Positions 1 through 13,103 of a DNA stretch of 64,000 nt are shown piece after piece. The notes under the pieces were generated by a model that saw nothing but the letters and a program-made list of their open reading frames with translations, ran no database searches and was not told the origin of the DNA. The DNA is from Cerrena zonata (lineage: Eukaryota; Basidiomycota; Agaricomycetes; Polyporales; Cerrenaceae). Numbering within the stretch: the first letter of the stretch is position 1; each line of letters starts with the position of its first letter. Location: positions 248,001-312,000 of the forward strand of contig JASBNA010000007.1 in the NCBI GenBank assembly GCA_038087015.1. Direction: 5' to 3'. A program made the translations under genes and the position numbers.

Positions 1-2196
1 CACTATTCCGACTCGCTCTCCATACCTCCCCTTGATCCAACGCCAACACCGTCCGTCTCCCTCTTCCGCGCACCTGTCCAACTCCCTCACACTACACTAT
101 CCACTGTTTTTGTCCTCCTTATCAATCTCTGATCTTCCCCATGTTCTCCGAGTGCGCCTTCCCATCACCATCAACCCATCACCCATCTTTTCACGCTTCC
201 CCGCCGCCGGTTTCCCTACCCCCCCTTCTTTTTCATTATACGGTACTTATCATCAAACCCACTCTCCCATATGCCATACAATGTAACTTCCTCCCCTCCT
301 CTTCTTCCTTTTTTTCTCAGAGTGTGCGATCGGACGCTTAGGTAAGACTAAGCACTCTGCGGAACAACGCTCAATAGCTTTTCGGTCTTCCCTTCTTTTT
401 TTTCTAGTTTTGTTAATTTGGGAACCTGGTGTGGCCAGAGTGGCTTTCGATTTCCTATATCCAGCACGCTCGGTGAAGATCGAGACCGGGTGTTATTTCT
501 TGCCGGGTTTTACTGTACAGTAGTTGTGAAGATGTCGGATTGACGATGTTATCGATTATAGTACTTTACGTACACGAACGCAAATTCGGGAGAGGGTCAA
601 TATATATTTATATTTATTCTCAGAAATCGAGCCCTTTGATTATTCGAACCCGCCAAGATCCACTCTACTAGCGTCTCTGACTCCTCCTAATTAGCTAGCG
701 AGCCTACGGACGGAGATTACCTTGCTCTTTTGGAAAAAACCCTAATCCACTGGGAGGCGAGGGTTGAATGTACGTCATGCCAGGTGAACATTTCACGCTA
801 CTATCGTACCCGTAAATCTCTGCTTGTTTTCCTCCCCTGCACGCTAAAGCGAGTTAGTACCGGGCCACAAATAAAAACAACAACAATTCAACTTGCTGAC
901 TCGAATGTAAAACACCGGGGAAATTCCCTGTCGCTATGACTTCTAGGGCAGACTACCGCGGATTGAGTAAGATTGAAGTAAGATGGCACTAATATACTAA
1001 TATACTAATAACATATCATATAAGTACCCTTGATATACCCCACTGGCAATTAACGGGATGTGAAAAAAAAACAAGCAGACCCTGGAGAAGCCCCTACGCC
1101 ACACAACACATGAGGCAATATAAAATAAAAGGGTACAGGGATCAGAAAAGTGGCTCGGGATTGGAGGAGGGGGTATTGCATATTCATATCCCCTATCGAT
1201 TTATTAGTAGATTAGTAGATTAGTAGTAATGTACGATTGTTTAACCAATTCGATTTGAATGACAAACTTGAAGCTCGGGCCTGAGGCCTGAGGGATGAGT
1301 TCGAGACTACGGATTGTAATGGTAATTGGTCACGGTAGAGAAACACCTAGGGCTGTACAAGTATAGTAAATTCGACAACTTCACGGTACCTCATTCCATT
1401 TGTTATTCATACCGCACAGTCTTCTCTCATATCAATCATCTTGATCAAAAACCCGTACCCAATCTAGCAACTATCTTGAATCGAGCGTCACAAGCTGAGA
1501 AGAGACCCAGTCGGAAGATAACGTAAAGACCAACCTGAACAGGGCCCTCTCAGCTGAGCCTTGAGGTATTTGAAACATCCGGTGACCGCGGGCGAGCCAA
1601 ACCAAGCCAGCTCGTGATGATCGAGGTTCTCTCAATCCCACACAGACTCTCAGCCTAGTGACATGATAGGTTCCCACCTATCCAAGAACATATTTCCAAA
1701 GACGGAAAGCGACCAACCCACGTCGATTCTCCCGCGAGAGCCAGTCAGAACTCTGCCCGAATAACACACACTCTCTGGGTGGGAGCTTAAGATGTCAGCA
1801 GCGATAACTCAGAATCCCTCGTCATGGGTTTTAGGATTCGGCCGACCCAGAACGCCCATTGGTGAAAAAAATTGAATGCCGTACTGTTTCCTCGTCCCCC
1901 CCTCTGACTCCCGCCTTCTTAATACTCTGAAGGTCCAGAGGGAAGCTTAAGACCGTGACACACAGCGAATCATCGCCTAGAATGCGCACTAACGGGCCTA
2001 GTATGCCCTCAGATCCCTCAACTGAATTGAGATCATCCTTCCAAACGTCCGATCACTTTCGGTCGGTCAGCATCCTTCAAGTTCGGAGGCTACTCAGTCA
2101 TCCTTGAAAACCCAAAAATGGTGTACATTGCAACTGCAGCAGTAGTAAGATCCACAAGGCTCAGAAATATCCTCCGCACTCACAACTGTATACGTA
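1..2196. other. Non-genic stretch with a pyrimidine-rich leader-like segment
   Basis: No open frame here looks like protein. Bases 1-330 are strongly pyrimidine-rich on the + strand, like the leader of a fungal mRNA, and 300-345 holds a good 3' splice site (T-run then CTCAG at 316-320) followed about 20 bases later by GGTAAG, as if a tiny exon lay between. No coding exon follows, so this may be the edge of a gene beginning to the left or an untranslated transcript. Around 985-1020 and 1200-1230 there are short A/T-rich direct repeats (ACTAATAT and TAGTAGAT units). The right end contains the 3' flank of the LRR scaffold gene. Confidence 0.4.
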
Positions 2197-5100
2197 CTAC
2201 CTTTCCCTCTTAACTACGCGAGTCTCGCCCTCCGGAGCCGTCCTAGACTTGTGCTGAGTTCTACCCTTCTCTTTGCCTTCGTCTCGATTCTGAGCCGTGC
2301 TCTTCTCAACCACATCTAGAATCTGTTTTGCTTTTTCTCGCTCCTTATTAGTGACTTCTATCCCGTCCAACATGCGGATATCAGGGCACGCAAGCATGAT
2401 ATGACCTCGGTAGACCATCCGATCTACATAAAGGTCTTCCGGCAAGTCCCGTCGAAATTTGGTGTCCAGATCCTTCCAAGTCGAGCTCTGCGGGTACTTT
2501 GAAGAGTAATCTGGATGCGAGTCTCTAGAAGATGTTGTGCCTTTGGTCGAGGAGAGAGATGACCCGGCGGCGCGATTGTTCATGGAGGAGGATGCTTGAG
2601 CGACAGTTTGATGATGGCCCTTGGCCTTCATTCCGTTTCGTGTGCCCGAGTGTTGTTCTCCTGCTTGAGGATCATCAGCCCCATCACCATCAAGCTTTGA
2701 GGGAGCGCCGAATGTGAATGGTGTCGTTCCTGACTTGTGACGATCCCCATCTGAAGGTTGAAGTGCTCCCGGAACGTCTTTCACCAACAGTGGCAGATAC
2801 CATCCCAGCGTACATGGATTCATCCTGAGCAACCGGACGAAGCAGAATCAGCATGGAAGAGAAGGTAAGGAGAAAGTCAGCGACCGATGTTTCGAATAGA
2901 ACAAAGTTAGGTTAGGCAGAATCAGTCACAGTCATTAGAATAGACGATATAGGCATGGCAATCGTTATCGATGCAACTAGAGCGGGCAAAGAAACTGAAC
3001 TGAATCGCTACAATCGAAGCTCCGAGGAGTATGTCATAGGATATCGCTCTTCAAGCAACAGATACACACGCACAGTCCACCTCCAACCCGCGGCACACCG
3101 CAGCGAGGAAAGACGCCATGTGAGCAGAGGCGCCAAGGACGAAGGCGAGATGAATCAATGAATGGAAGCAATGAGATGCAATACAGTTCCTCAGAACCTT
3201 CGCATTGCAAAAAGAAGATACGCCACAATTCTCCTAGAGGAGGACGAGTGAAGAGGTAACAGAACGGACAAAACGTACCTGAAGTCGACCATTTCAATGT
3301 CTCTCATGCCCCTTAACACACGAATGAAGTGCTTGACTGCGTTGATCCTTGATCCTATGATCGTTAGTTTTCGGAGACGTGTTAGACCCTCCAGGGGTCG
3401 CGTTTCCTCCAGGAAATTGTAGTTTAGATTAAGGACTCGTAGATTTGGCAGCATACGAGAAAAATCATGAGACAGGGCCGTGAGCCGGCAAGCGGCGAGT
3501 TCGAGGTAAATGAGGTTATAGCATGGCTCCGAAATGAAGCCGGCCTTCAGAGGGTTTCCTAAAAATTGCATGTGGAGTAAGCACAGCCCGAAGATTTTAC
3601 GCATGACGAATACAATACAAAGGAGCATTACTGTGCAGGGTAGTCCCAAACTACGTAGTTTGGGGTAGTGCATAGCTCGTAGATAACACTCACCGGAGAG
3701 ATAAAGACGCTTTACGTCCCGCACATCGTGCATGGAAAATGTTCTGTAAGAAAAAGGGTAAAGATCAGTACCAGTAATGCATTGAGTTGGCCACGCTGCA
3801 AGCGAGCTTGAGCAAGAATGATTCCAAGAACTTTGGTATCATCGGTTAGGGAAGTCGAAGCCACGCTTGAAATAGTGTGGCGCACTCTAGGGAAAGTATT
3901 CGTCGAAGGGACTTACAATCCAGCACGCCCGCCCTGATTCCGCAAGCTTAAGTTTTCCAACCTGGTCAGGCGGTTGGCCTTAATGATATGGCCAAGGGAG
4001 TTGTTGTCTGCATATAGCGTGCGGAGATTGGGAAATGGTGACGAATCTAGTTGTTGGAGACGATTCCCGCTCACACGCAGGATCCTCAACCGGGGCATCG
4101 ACCCATTGGGATCAAGTTCTCCCAAGACATTGTCATCTGCAACGTGAATGTGAATAATGACACAATGAACCCAAAACGGTTAAGTGGACACCGAAAACAC
4201 TGTCCGGTGATCACGAGTAAAGTGATCACTATTAATGACATTGAAGTGGACGTAGACCAGGCGTCTCCCCAGATCCAGACGATTTGATGGGATGCCATGT
4301 CAGGAGGATGGCACTTACCGAGGTTTAGAGCTACTAAAGCCGGAAGAGATGAGAGCCCTTGGACAGTGCTTAACCTATTTTGGCTGAGGTTCAACATTTC
4401 TAGGCGAGTCCTGTCAAAGTGGCGTCAAAATAATGCCGTCAGCAAAAATGATTAATGCGTGCTCATGAGAGCTGCAATGTGCCTCTCTTCCAGATGAGGG
4501 AACATTACAACCCACAAAACTTACCAGCGACATGCTGCAAGGTCTATGCTGCGAATTTTGTTCCGCTGCAGGCTGAGTTTTACCAATCCATCCATCTTCT
4601 GCAAGCCATCGATGTTATCAACATTGTTACCATCAGCACGCAGCTCGCGCAAGTGTCTCAGGCATTCCAGTTCTATTTTCAGAGCATTCAGGGGACGAAG
4701 GTGAGTGGAAGCGAGCAAACGTACGACGGAGAGATTCGAGGTTATTGTCACTAATATCCAAACTTTCAAGGTTGAGAATATGGCTGAAAGACGTGACTGC
4801 AGTCAAACTGTAAATGAATAGGCCGGCTATTAGGATTTAACGGATAAAAGAATATGTAAGAATTTGCCGTACGAGTTGAACGCGACGGAAAGTGTCCGTA
4901 CTCCGCTAGGGATGCCGCTGAGGTATGTCAATTCGTTTGAGTTACTGCAAGCAAAATGTCAGTGTCACCGCCGGCATATGCGGTGATCATTAGGCGACGT
5001 CAATTCCGCTGACTTACAGAAGTAGTGAATCTAGCCGAGGTAGGAACTCTTTCAGTCTTGCTACGCTGTCCAATTTTCGGCCACTCAGATCAATACTTGT

Positions 5101-8100
5101 CAACTGGTCCCAGTATGGTTCGAAGGGCTGGACATCAGTAATGACCTGGACAAGGCGATCGTGAGCAACACCAAAGGAACACTCGGTCAGGAACGTGGCA
5201 TTCCGACTTGGTCCTTTGGACTCCGTTCTTGAGAATACTCGGCGAGAGATTTCCTGGCTAGGGGAGCCAACGACGGCTGCGGTGCTGCTTGGTCTTCTAG
5301 GTTTGATTGGTTGTAATTCGCTCGTCGGCGGTCTATCTGAACTACCTTTCGACGGGGAATCATCAACAAACGCTAATAGGGCTCCGATGAGTTAGGACCA
5401 ATTTATGGTGTTTCAAATTCCACCCACCACTGTCTTCTAGATTCTCCAGCATTTCCGCAATTCTCTTCGTCCGCGCCGAAGGTAACAAAGATTGACCGCT
5501 TGGCTGCGCCAGATCAAGCTCATTCTCATCCTCAAGCTCAGAGTCCGATAATGCTTCCGGAGATGGTGATAGAATAACACGCCCAACACCAACTATTGGA
5601 CCATCATGTTTTCCGTCTGAGAAACTGACTGAGCGGCGATGCGCCACCGTACGATTAGCGGGTGTCCGCTTCATTACTGAAACTGGAGTGACGCTGCTGC
5701 TCTTCAATGCTGAACGCAAAATCGGTGTGAGACCATCTGCAGCTGACCGTGAGGGTGCAGGTGTTGCAGGAGCAGCGATGTGGGCAGTGGAAGCCGTTGG
5801 ATCCAGTCGATTGGGTGGTGTGTCATCGAGAGCGGCTTCTGGAGTGACCTGAGTAGTCGGTTCATGTTCCTGTGCAGCTTCCGAAGAATATGAATTGAGC
5901 AAGAGTGAATCAGACTGCTGCGAAGTAATCGTGTCTTGATCCTCATGTTCATCATCAGAGTCGCTGTCATCCGGGTCGTCATAATGTGACGACCTAGCTG
6001 TTGGCATCACTTCCACTGAAAGTCCGTCGAAAGAGAAGGAGTTTAGCTCGGCCTCCTCTTCGTCAACGGCCTCGCCGTCAGAATGTATCTCCTCTATCCG
6101 ACTTTTCTCCAAATCTTCGGTTGTGACACTACGATCACCTTCGCTCTCCTCTGGTCTCGCCTCCTCGTCATCGACTGATTCCGCCCTACCACCGTCAGAG
6201 TCTTCCCGTAGACTTTCGATGTCTCTGAATGGATCTTCACTGTCATTCGACCCAGCCTCCTGAGTGCCGGCTTCGACGTCACCACTTTGATTAGAGACTT
6301 TGACCCATTTCATAGTGACTCGGTCATACACCATCCTACCAACGCGCTCTGGAAGAGTGGGAATATCACTTGGTGCGATATGAGTGATTTGTTTGGGACC
6401 GGGATGTTTGACAAAGGACGCGGCGCTGCCGACAGTAAGGGTAGTCCCCGACGCAGTACTGGATGATACAAATCGAGTGAGATCTTCATTTCGTCGTACA
6501 GAACCTGAGGGATACGCGGGGGGAACTACAGGAGAGGGTACTGCGGTAGGAGGTGCAAGATGTACCGTACTCGTTGGTCTTTGTTCACGATTACGATGAG
6601 CGGGGGGCGAAGTCGGTGGGGATGATGCAGACGTAAAAAGAACCTGTATTGGTGGATCCGGAAACTGCTCCAATAATCCCTCTGAGTCGAGAGATATTTG
6701 GGACATCTGTCGCGACAGTTCTGCGTCGTGCTGAGCGCTTATCTTGCGAAGAACCTTCTTTGGGCTGACGATAGGACGTGTATACGAGCCAGTGGAAGAA
6801 ACAGAAAGATTATACTTGTATTCTTGTACATCTTGAGGATCAATAATCTCGGTGTCACCGCTAAACGATTGGTCATTAGCAAAATTCTCGTTGTCTGAGT
6901 CGGCTTCGCGACCTCTGGACCCGTTAGGTGATACGTGGGAAGTCTCGGTGTCAGCTGAAAACATGCGTTTTGAACTTTTGACATCATTTCGGATTTGGGC
7001 CATTAGATTCATGGCTTGCTCCCTGTAAGCCAAAGAAGAATAGGTAGAGCGTTTGGAAGATGTAGTCCCATCCTCAGATCGATCACGTTTCTGTTCCCTC
7101 ACAGTACCTTCTGGCGGGGCTAAGAAATCTAGTTGAATAGTTAATAAGCAAAGGCATATACACATAGACGTATATCTTTTGTAACATACTATTGGGACTG
7201 TGAGGGAACGCAGGAGATTGCGCTTTCTTTGGTGCAGGCGACGGTTGCGCACTGGTAGTAGTGGTTATGGTAGAGAACTCCTGGTTCTGTCGTATTTTCT
7301 CCATCAACGACTTAGACTCTCCAACATAGTCCTTTCGACCACTATTGGGACGCATAATAAAAGCAGTACCGTCACCCATGTGAGAGAAATCGCTCGCTGG
7401 ACTCAGTTTGATACGTTTGGCACTTCGTAAGCGGGATATACTAGTACTGTGTTCGGAGGAGTCATCATCCATGGGTGAGGAATTGGAGTCCGTGTGTGGA
7501 GTACCTGTACCGTTAGACGGAGTATTGACTGCTATGGAATCTACCATGGCGGATAAGTGATCTCGGGTGAAGGTGTCGTAGTTAAACTGAAACAATCGCA
7601 AGCGTGGGTCTGTCGCAGGAGCATGTAATATCCGAGACATGGGATTCGAAGGGCCAGGTGTACTCTGTGCATTCGGTATAGGTCCTCTGGGATCAAATGG
7701 GCTACGCTGAGGTGGGGCAAAAGTAAACTTGTAGTCGGGAGCTGTATCAGGGAGGCCCGGAGCAACTTCCTGATGTTCCTCGCCCTCATAGCTACTTTCT
7801 TCTCGTTTCTGAGATTCCCCCTCTCCTACTTCCGAGTATTCCGCAGTTGAATCTGGTTCTGGTAAATGAACTTGTGACAAACGAGATGGGATCGCTGGCG
7901 CAGAACTTAGCACTGGAGGGGCGGGTGTGATCTTGGATGAAGGAGGGGATGGTGGCTCAAAGAGTCTTTCCAAAGGTAAAGGACTAAAGAAATCCTTGAC
8001 CATGCCTTTCTTATTTCTGCCAGGGGTCTTTGGGAGGATAGGTGCTGCAGGAACATCTTCACGAACGACAAACGTCCCAGCAGTGTTAGCACTTGAGGCA

Positions 8101-8282
8101 GAAGTAGATCCAGAGTTATCCTTCGTTATTATCAACGACGTCAAAGCTTGCGTTAGTGAGATATTAGAGGTATTGTGTGCAGGATTAAGCGCGGATTCGG
8201 ATGGTTCGTCTTCATCAATCCATTCGTCCTCTAGCTCGTCAGTTTGCCATGCCGGTTTGTCTTGCGCGTAATGGTTGCTCAT
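2197..8282 (-). CDS. cdc11: Nud1/Cdc11-type LRR scaffold of the spindle pole body / septation initiation network
   Basis: Predicted structural protein anchoring mitotic-exit/septation signalling at the spindle pole body. Exons (descending): 8282-7190, 7128-5428, 5372-5018, 4944-4873, 4807-4725, 4672-4525, 4410-4319, 4136-3917, 3743-3694, 3558-3279, 2824-2197; together 4,722 nt, 1,573 residues. The start is the ATG at 8282; the first residues include PAWQTDELEDEW, the N-terminal motif I associate with this family. Residues 1 to about 1,000 are disordered, rich in Ser/Pro/Asp/Glu, as in Cdc11/Nud1. About ten leucine-rich repeats follow (roughly 1,010-1,370; for example LDLSG-, LRVSGN- and LYLSGNP-type units), then a cap with NPCTLGWY and LDGIEVTNKERE near the C terminus. 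The last intron is 454 bp, against 52-182 bp for the others. A CACGTG lies about 125 bp upstream (8407). Fold and domain order are firm; orthology is by pattern recognition. Confidence 0.88.
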
Positions 8283-11200
8283 TTGTCATATAGGGTGACG
8301 CGTATAGTTTGTAGATGTTTTGGCTTGAAGGAATGGTGTCCTGGAGGGCCGCTCAGGCCAGAAATGAGGATGGGGAGGTGGTGGTCGCGTCGAAACATGT
8401 TACCTCCACGTGATCGCGGCAATCCAAACGAACTGTGGGTCCGTATTTGGCCCTCTCTTTGGACTTGGCGCTAACTATGTCTCACTTCGAATTCATATTT
8501 GATCACTACCAGTCGATACACCGGTTGTTTAAAGACTGTATGTGCCTTTGTTCTCATTATCATCGAAAGGGCAACAACAAAACTTGACCACTCCTCCTCA
8601 GTACATTGACGCGATCACCATGTCAAGTCTTTTCATATCACGCCACCTCTTGTGCAATGGGTTTGGGATCTGCCCTAGTGGGCTGTCACTGACTTGTCTG
8701 TTGCCAGGAGCGATTTCCAGCCCGGGTTTCAAGGTAACAATCTATCTCAGGATTACAACGAAAAGGCGTGTAGATCCCGACTTTGTATTAAAGGTCCGTT
8801 ACCGATCTGTCCCTGGCGGGCTGTGACGCGAGCAACGACTGAACAATCAAACTTAATGTAGCGAAACATTTGTCCAGGATTGTGCTGATCATGTTTTGTG
8901 GCAGGTTTATATGTTCCTTACATTGCCTACATTCCCTTTCAGAGGTGTGTGATCATCACCCTAACCTTACGCCTAATCGGGACACCGCACTTCACACTTG
9001 GCCGACTCAATGATATTTCAACACCGTGACAGGAACTAGTTAAATTGCTTCCTCCCTTTCTAGACACTTCCAAACGCCTGATATAGAGGAATTATTGGAG
9101 CTGTACAGCCCACAGAATTTGTTGCGATCCTCATTGGCAGAACGTCCAAAAGATAGTCTTCTCAGGTTTTTCATATTCTCGGACTCCATATCAAAGAGAC
9201 GCCATATGGAAAGTAGCGGAATACGTTCTAATACGACATTCGGCTCTGATCCGCCGGTCAGTACATGTCTATAGAATTCAATATGCATGCTTCTAACGGT
9301 TCACGCCCTTTGATACATTATACAGAATCCGCTCGAGCTATCTTGAGAGATCATGCCGCTGTGATGAATACATACCGACACGAGCTAGCTTCCTAGCTTC
9401 TCTTACATCGGGTACTCCTCCAGCCATCTCCTCGTGACTCTAACGGCCTCATTGCACGTTTGAGGACCCTTGTTCTTTCCCATATCTTATCCGCACCCGC
9501 ATGCTGTACGAACTCTCTCTGACTTCGGCTATTCCATCAGTTTCATTTCCAAGTTAATGCTCCTCTCGCCACTCTCTGTTTAGATACTGGACCCTGTTTA
9601 GACGTGACAAGCCGACCCTAATCGCTGGAACTCGATCCACAAATAACGATACAGCGGTCTTATGATTCTCCTACTTTGGCTTTCACCAAGCTCTGACTTG
9701 ATACTTTCCTTCACACCTCCTGTCTCGACAAACTCTCACTGCCTCTGCCTATCTGTCCCACTCTATTTTTACACCCGCGAAGCCTTCGACCGCCGGTATA
9801 GTAGTTTGTCGGTAGTCTCGGTAAATCCACAGTGTACACACCTCATTCTCCACAACTCATCAAACTTCTGCAATTTAGGTATCATCCGTATCGATAGTCC
9901 GACACATAGGAGATTGAGAAACTGTCCCACAAACCATCCGCCATTCTCGCGTCTTTCGGCCTCATCGTCACGGACTTTGTATCAACAGCCTTTCTTCCCT
10001 CGATCATATGAACTGTCCTGTAATTATTTCCACCATAACGAGACCTTTCCTGTCAGGCTTATCGCTGGGAAGTAAATCTGACTTTGTGAGCAAAAAAAAC
10101 AGTCAGAAACGTCAAAACGTTCACCGTCATGACCGAGAGCCCTGTCCAACAATCGTCGCAATTAAGCTTCCTGTCTCGACTATTACTTTTCCCTACATAC
10201 TCACCCCTCGGCTCGGCCCAACCAGACTGACGACTAGCACCGATGCTCGACCACCCCCTCTCGAATTGAGGGTGGTCTCATTCCCCGAATTACACCACCC
10301 ACCTCCCCCTGAACCTTACTGCGCTTTCCCATGTAGTCCAAACTCGCACAAAACATCACCCCGCGAAGAAAAAAACCCTTTCACGCTTAGCACTGGTCCG
10401 TCAAGTGAGGATCAGACCAGAGAAGAAGTTAACGCTAACCCAGTTGACAGGCAAAGATACCCGTGTCCATACTTGTCTACATTCAAATGATTCCATGATA
10501 TGAGTTTACGGACTTCGGGGGGATCAGCACCATGTCCGAATTCCTGGATTCCTACTCCACTTTCATCACAACAAACAACTCAGAATATAGGCTGTGTAAG
10601 ATTGGAGTGGAAGAGGCTGATTGAGCGATCCACAAATATTCATTAGGATTGTCTATGAATTCGAAAGACCTCGTGTTCATTAAATCTGTAGGACGAATCG
10701 CATCAAAAGGTACCTCCCACGAACGTCTTTCAAGCTAATTTGTTGCTGGACATGAGGTGGTATACTTTGACAAGTCGGAACTGTCACCGGAGTTTGGGTA
10801 GGAATCTTCAGGCTCATCGTGCCGAAAAGAGGCTGATAGTGATATTAACATCCAATTCCAGTGATAGTGGCCAAAAATCGAATTCAAAAACAATTTTTAT
10901 TTTCAATACTGCGAATTTGCAGTGTATCAATATACCTATATTGTCCGATTTGTTCGACTGTCTAGAATACTCTACTAAAGGTCCATTTGACTTTTTTGGC
11001 GAGACAATACCAAGATTAAGAATCACTGTGAACACAGTGAATAGAAGGTGTAGCATTATAGGGGTGAAGATGCTAAGATGACGAGATGGTGATGACGGAT
11101 GGTGAGAATTCTAATATGATAGTGTATGATAGAATATATGCTTCCAAATTCTAAACGGTGCGTGGAAGGAGATTGAAGACAGAACGTGAAACGATGAATG

Positions 11201-11788
11201 GGGATAAGTGCGTTGAATGAGTGGATCTAATAGTTGACGGTTGGATGGATGGAACGATGTGTTGTTGAGGATACGAAGATGTGACAGTATGAAGGTGGTG
11301 TGGGGGTTATAAGAATATATGGGTGTGAATGCAAATGCAATGAATTGTATGCATAAGAAGAGATCATGAAAGATGGAAAGGTATTCACTGTAACAAGATG
11401 GGAATAAATCGTAAGGAATGCGAATGCGCGTAAAACATGAACACAGAACACAGATCATAAACAAGAGGGAAACAGAACGATTCGTGAGAGGGGATATGCG
11501 TTCCAAGAAAAGGATATCGACGGGAAACGAGAAACGACCAAACCCCAATGCAATGCTGATGATGGAAACGATGCGATGATAGTCCGTTTGAATGAGAAAC
11601 GATAAGAAGAAAAAGAAACAGCGAATCATGAAACTGCATGCAGGTCCGTAATTTTTTTTGCCTAAGAGAAAAGGGACAAGTCAGCTAACTTCCGCGATCA
11701 GTCGCCGGAGGATTGAGTAAGACTCACTGAGCGTCATATAGTACACTACTGTTGGACGCTGAGAAACAGTCGAAAGATATGTGTTGGT
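8283..11788. other. Non-genic stretch of 3.5 kb
   Basis: No convincing gene. It holds the promoter of the LRR scaffold gene (8283 to about 8600). A pyrimidine-rich + strand segment at 9600-10490 looks like an mRNA leader and is followed by a short frame at 10531-10623 starting MSEFLDSYSTF in good start context (CACC before ATG), which soon reaches a stop or a possible GTAAG donor. An 82-codon frame on the minus strand (9040-9288) resembles no family I know. None of these is strong enough to call a gene. Confidence 0.4.
11100..11640. repeat. Purine-rich low-complexity tract
   Basis: About 540 bp with strong G+A bias on the + strand, made of degenerate GAT/GAAT/GGAT words. The bias leaves long stop-free pyrimidine-codon frames on the minus strand that look like membrane protein only because of composition. 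It lies just past the 3' end of the Ser/Pro-rich gene at 11,789 and may be its 3' untranslated region. Confidence 0.5.
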
Positions 11789-13103
11789 TCAAGCTCTTCG
11801 ACCACGAACTCGACTTCTGGTCCGCCCTCTCTCCTTCTCCTCCACCAGAAGCCGACTCTCGACATTTTCGTTCTTGACCTTACGCCTCGAAAATGCAGGA
11901 AGGAATTTCTCCAGACCGAAATTCACTTCATCGTACTTGAGCGTCCCGCTCAGCTCTTCATCACTGAGGCGTAAATTACGCTCTTGCAAGTATGAATTCT
12001 TCCGACCGCGGACGACATGGTACGGAGACTTGGCCCGTACGCCACCCGGAGGTGTCTTGTACTTCACCTTCGTACTTCGGGTAGTGTCTTTTCCGTACGA
12101 GGAAGGTAGATCATCCAGCTCAGCGTGAGCGAAGGAGATGACTGGGGCAGCTGCTGTGGTACGCAAGAAACTATGGGGATATGCGCCTATACTTTTGCGC
12201 TGGCGGACTGGAGACCCTCTCTTGGATCGCACAGACTGTTGCAGCTTTTTCAAGCTAGTCGCAGATGAAACTTTTGATGGAACGTGTTCTGATTCTGTGA
12301 GGGACGACGGCGAAGGGTATCCACTGGAAATCACAGAGTTTTGAAAAGCGGAAGTCAAAATATTCCTATCATCTAGATGAACTGATGCCTTTTCGTCGAA
12401 ACGGGGAACCGACTGTCCCACTGAAACTGATGTGGACGGCGACGAGTACGCCGTTGAAGGCACTGAAGTATGATGGGGTTGGTACGGGCGGAATGCCTCT
12501 GGATCTGTTGGGGACATAGAGCTCGGCTGTAGGCGGTTGAATGCTTGGGACTGGGGTCGACTGTGGAGGTTAGACAAGCGGAGCGGTATCCGAGGAACGG
12601 AATAGAGGAATGGCTCATGACCATATGGAATCCGATTCTCTGAAGAATCGTCATCCTTTTCAACGGGACGAGAAATGAGAGTGTTGACCCTGCGGTGGCA
12701 CAGGTTACCAGAGACATGGCGTAAGGAAGGGTACTGGGAAAGCGGTGCATCCTCGGGGGAAGTTGGAGACATCTCGAAGAGCAAATCTGTTGAGGAGTCT
12801 GTTCGAACTGGAGAAGATGGAGGAGGGTCTGTTACGTTTCGCCGAGAAGGAATAGGTATGGGCATGGAAGGAACATGGCGTTCTTGTAGGAAGGGTGTGT
12901 GGCGAGTCTGTGCGGGTGCGCTCATGATTTCCATAGTGACTTCGTGGAAAAGTCCTGTTCGGTCTACGTAAGTTTTAATATTAGGAAGCGAACTGAACGT
13001 CGCGATGCATGTACTCACCGAGGAATGAACTCAAGTGTCCGCCCAGAAGCTTTCTCACGAAGAAGAGGAGGAGGTTGAGGATTCCCGAAGGTGTCCTAAA
13101 TCG
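11789..13103 (-). CDS. Ser/Pro-rich protein of unknown function, 5' end unresolved
   Basis: I do not recognise this protein. The main exon is 12963-11789 (391 codons plus stop context). It is preceded by a clear 55-bp intron, 13018-12964, with GTGAGT donor, CTAAT branch site and CGTAG acceptor, and by an upstream exon open from about 13103 to 13019 (reading ...RKLLGGHLSSFL). Upstream of that the frame closes at a TAG that is itself part of a plausible acceptor, so one or more earlier exons probably lie between 13,104 and about 13,620; the CACGTG near 13,660 would then be promoter. The protein is mostly disordered, rich in Ser, Pro, Arg and His, with a basic Arg-rich C terminus (GRTRSRVRGRR) that could bind nucleic acid or act as a nuclear signal. 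There is no transmembrane segment or known domain in the main exon. Coding status rests on the long frame and the good intron. Confidence 0.55.

Noticed and set aside
32..341. Overlapping Pro/Ser-rich + strand frames at the left edge
   Set aside because: Composition-driven reading of C/T-rich DNA with no conserved text.
640..760. Possible tRNA on the minus strand from a GGGTTCGAATAA word
   Set aside because: The T stem does not pair, and no A-box or acceptor stem can be found at the right distance.
8476..8826. Multi-exon gene beginning MSHFEFIFDHYQSI with later fragments reading like protein
   Set aside because: Splice-site joins lead to stops in every combination tried, and the fragments match no family I know; it could be a relic.
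11111..11629. 172-codon hydrophobic frame on the minus strand
   Set aside because: It lies over a purine-biased tract; Phe/Ser/Leu/Ile richness follows from base composition, and a second frame is also open there.
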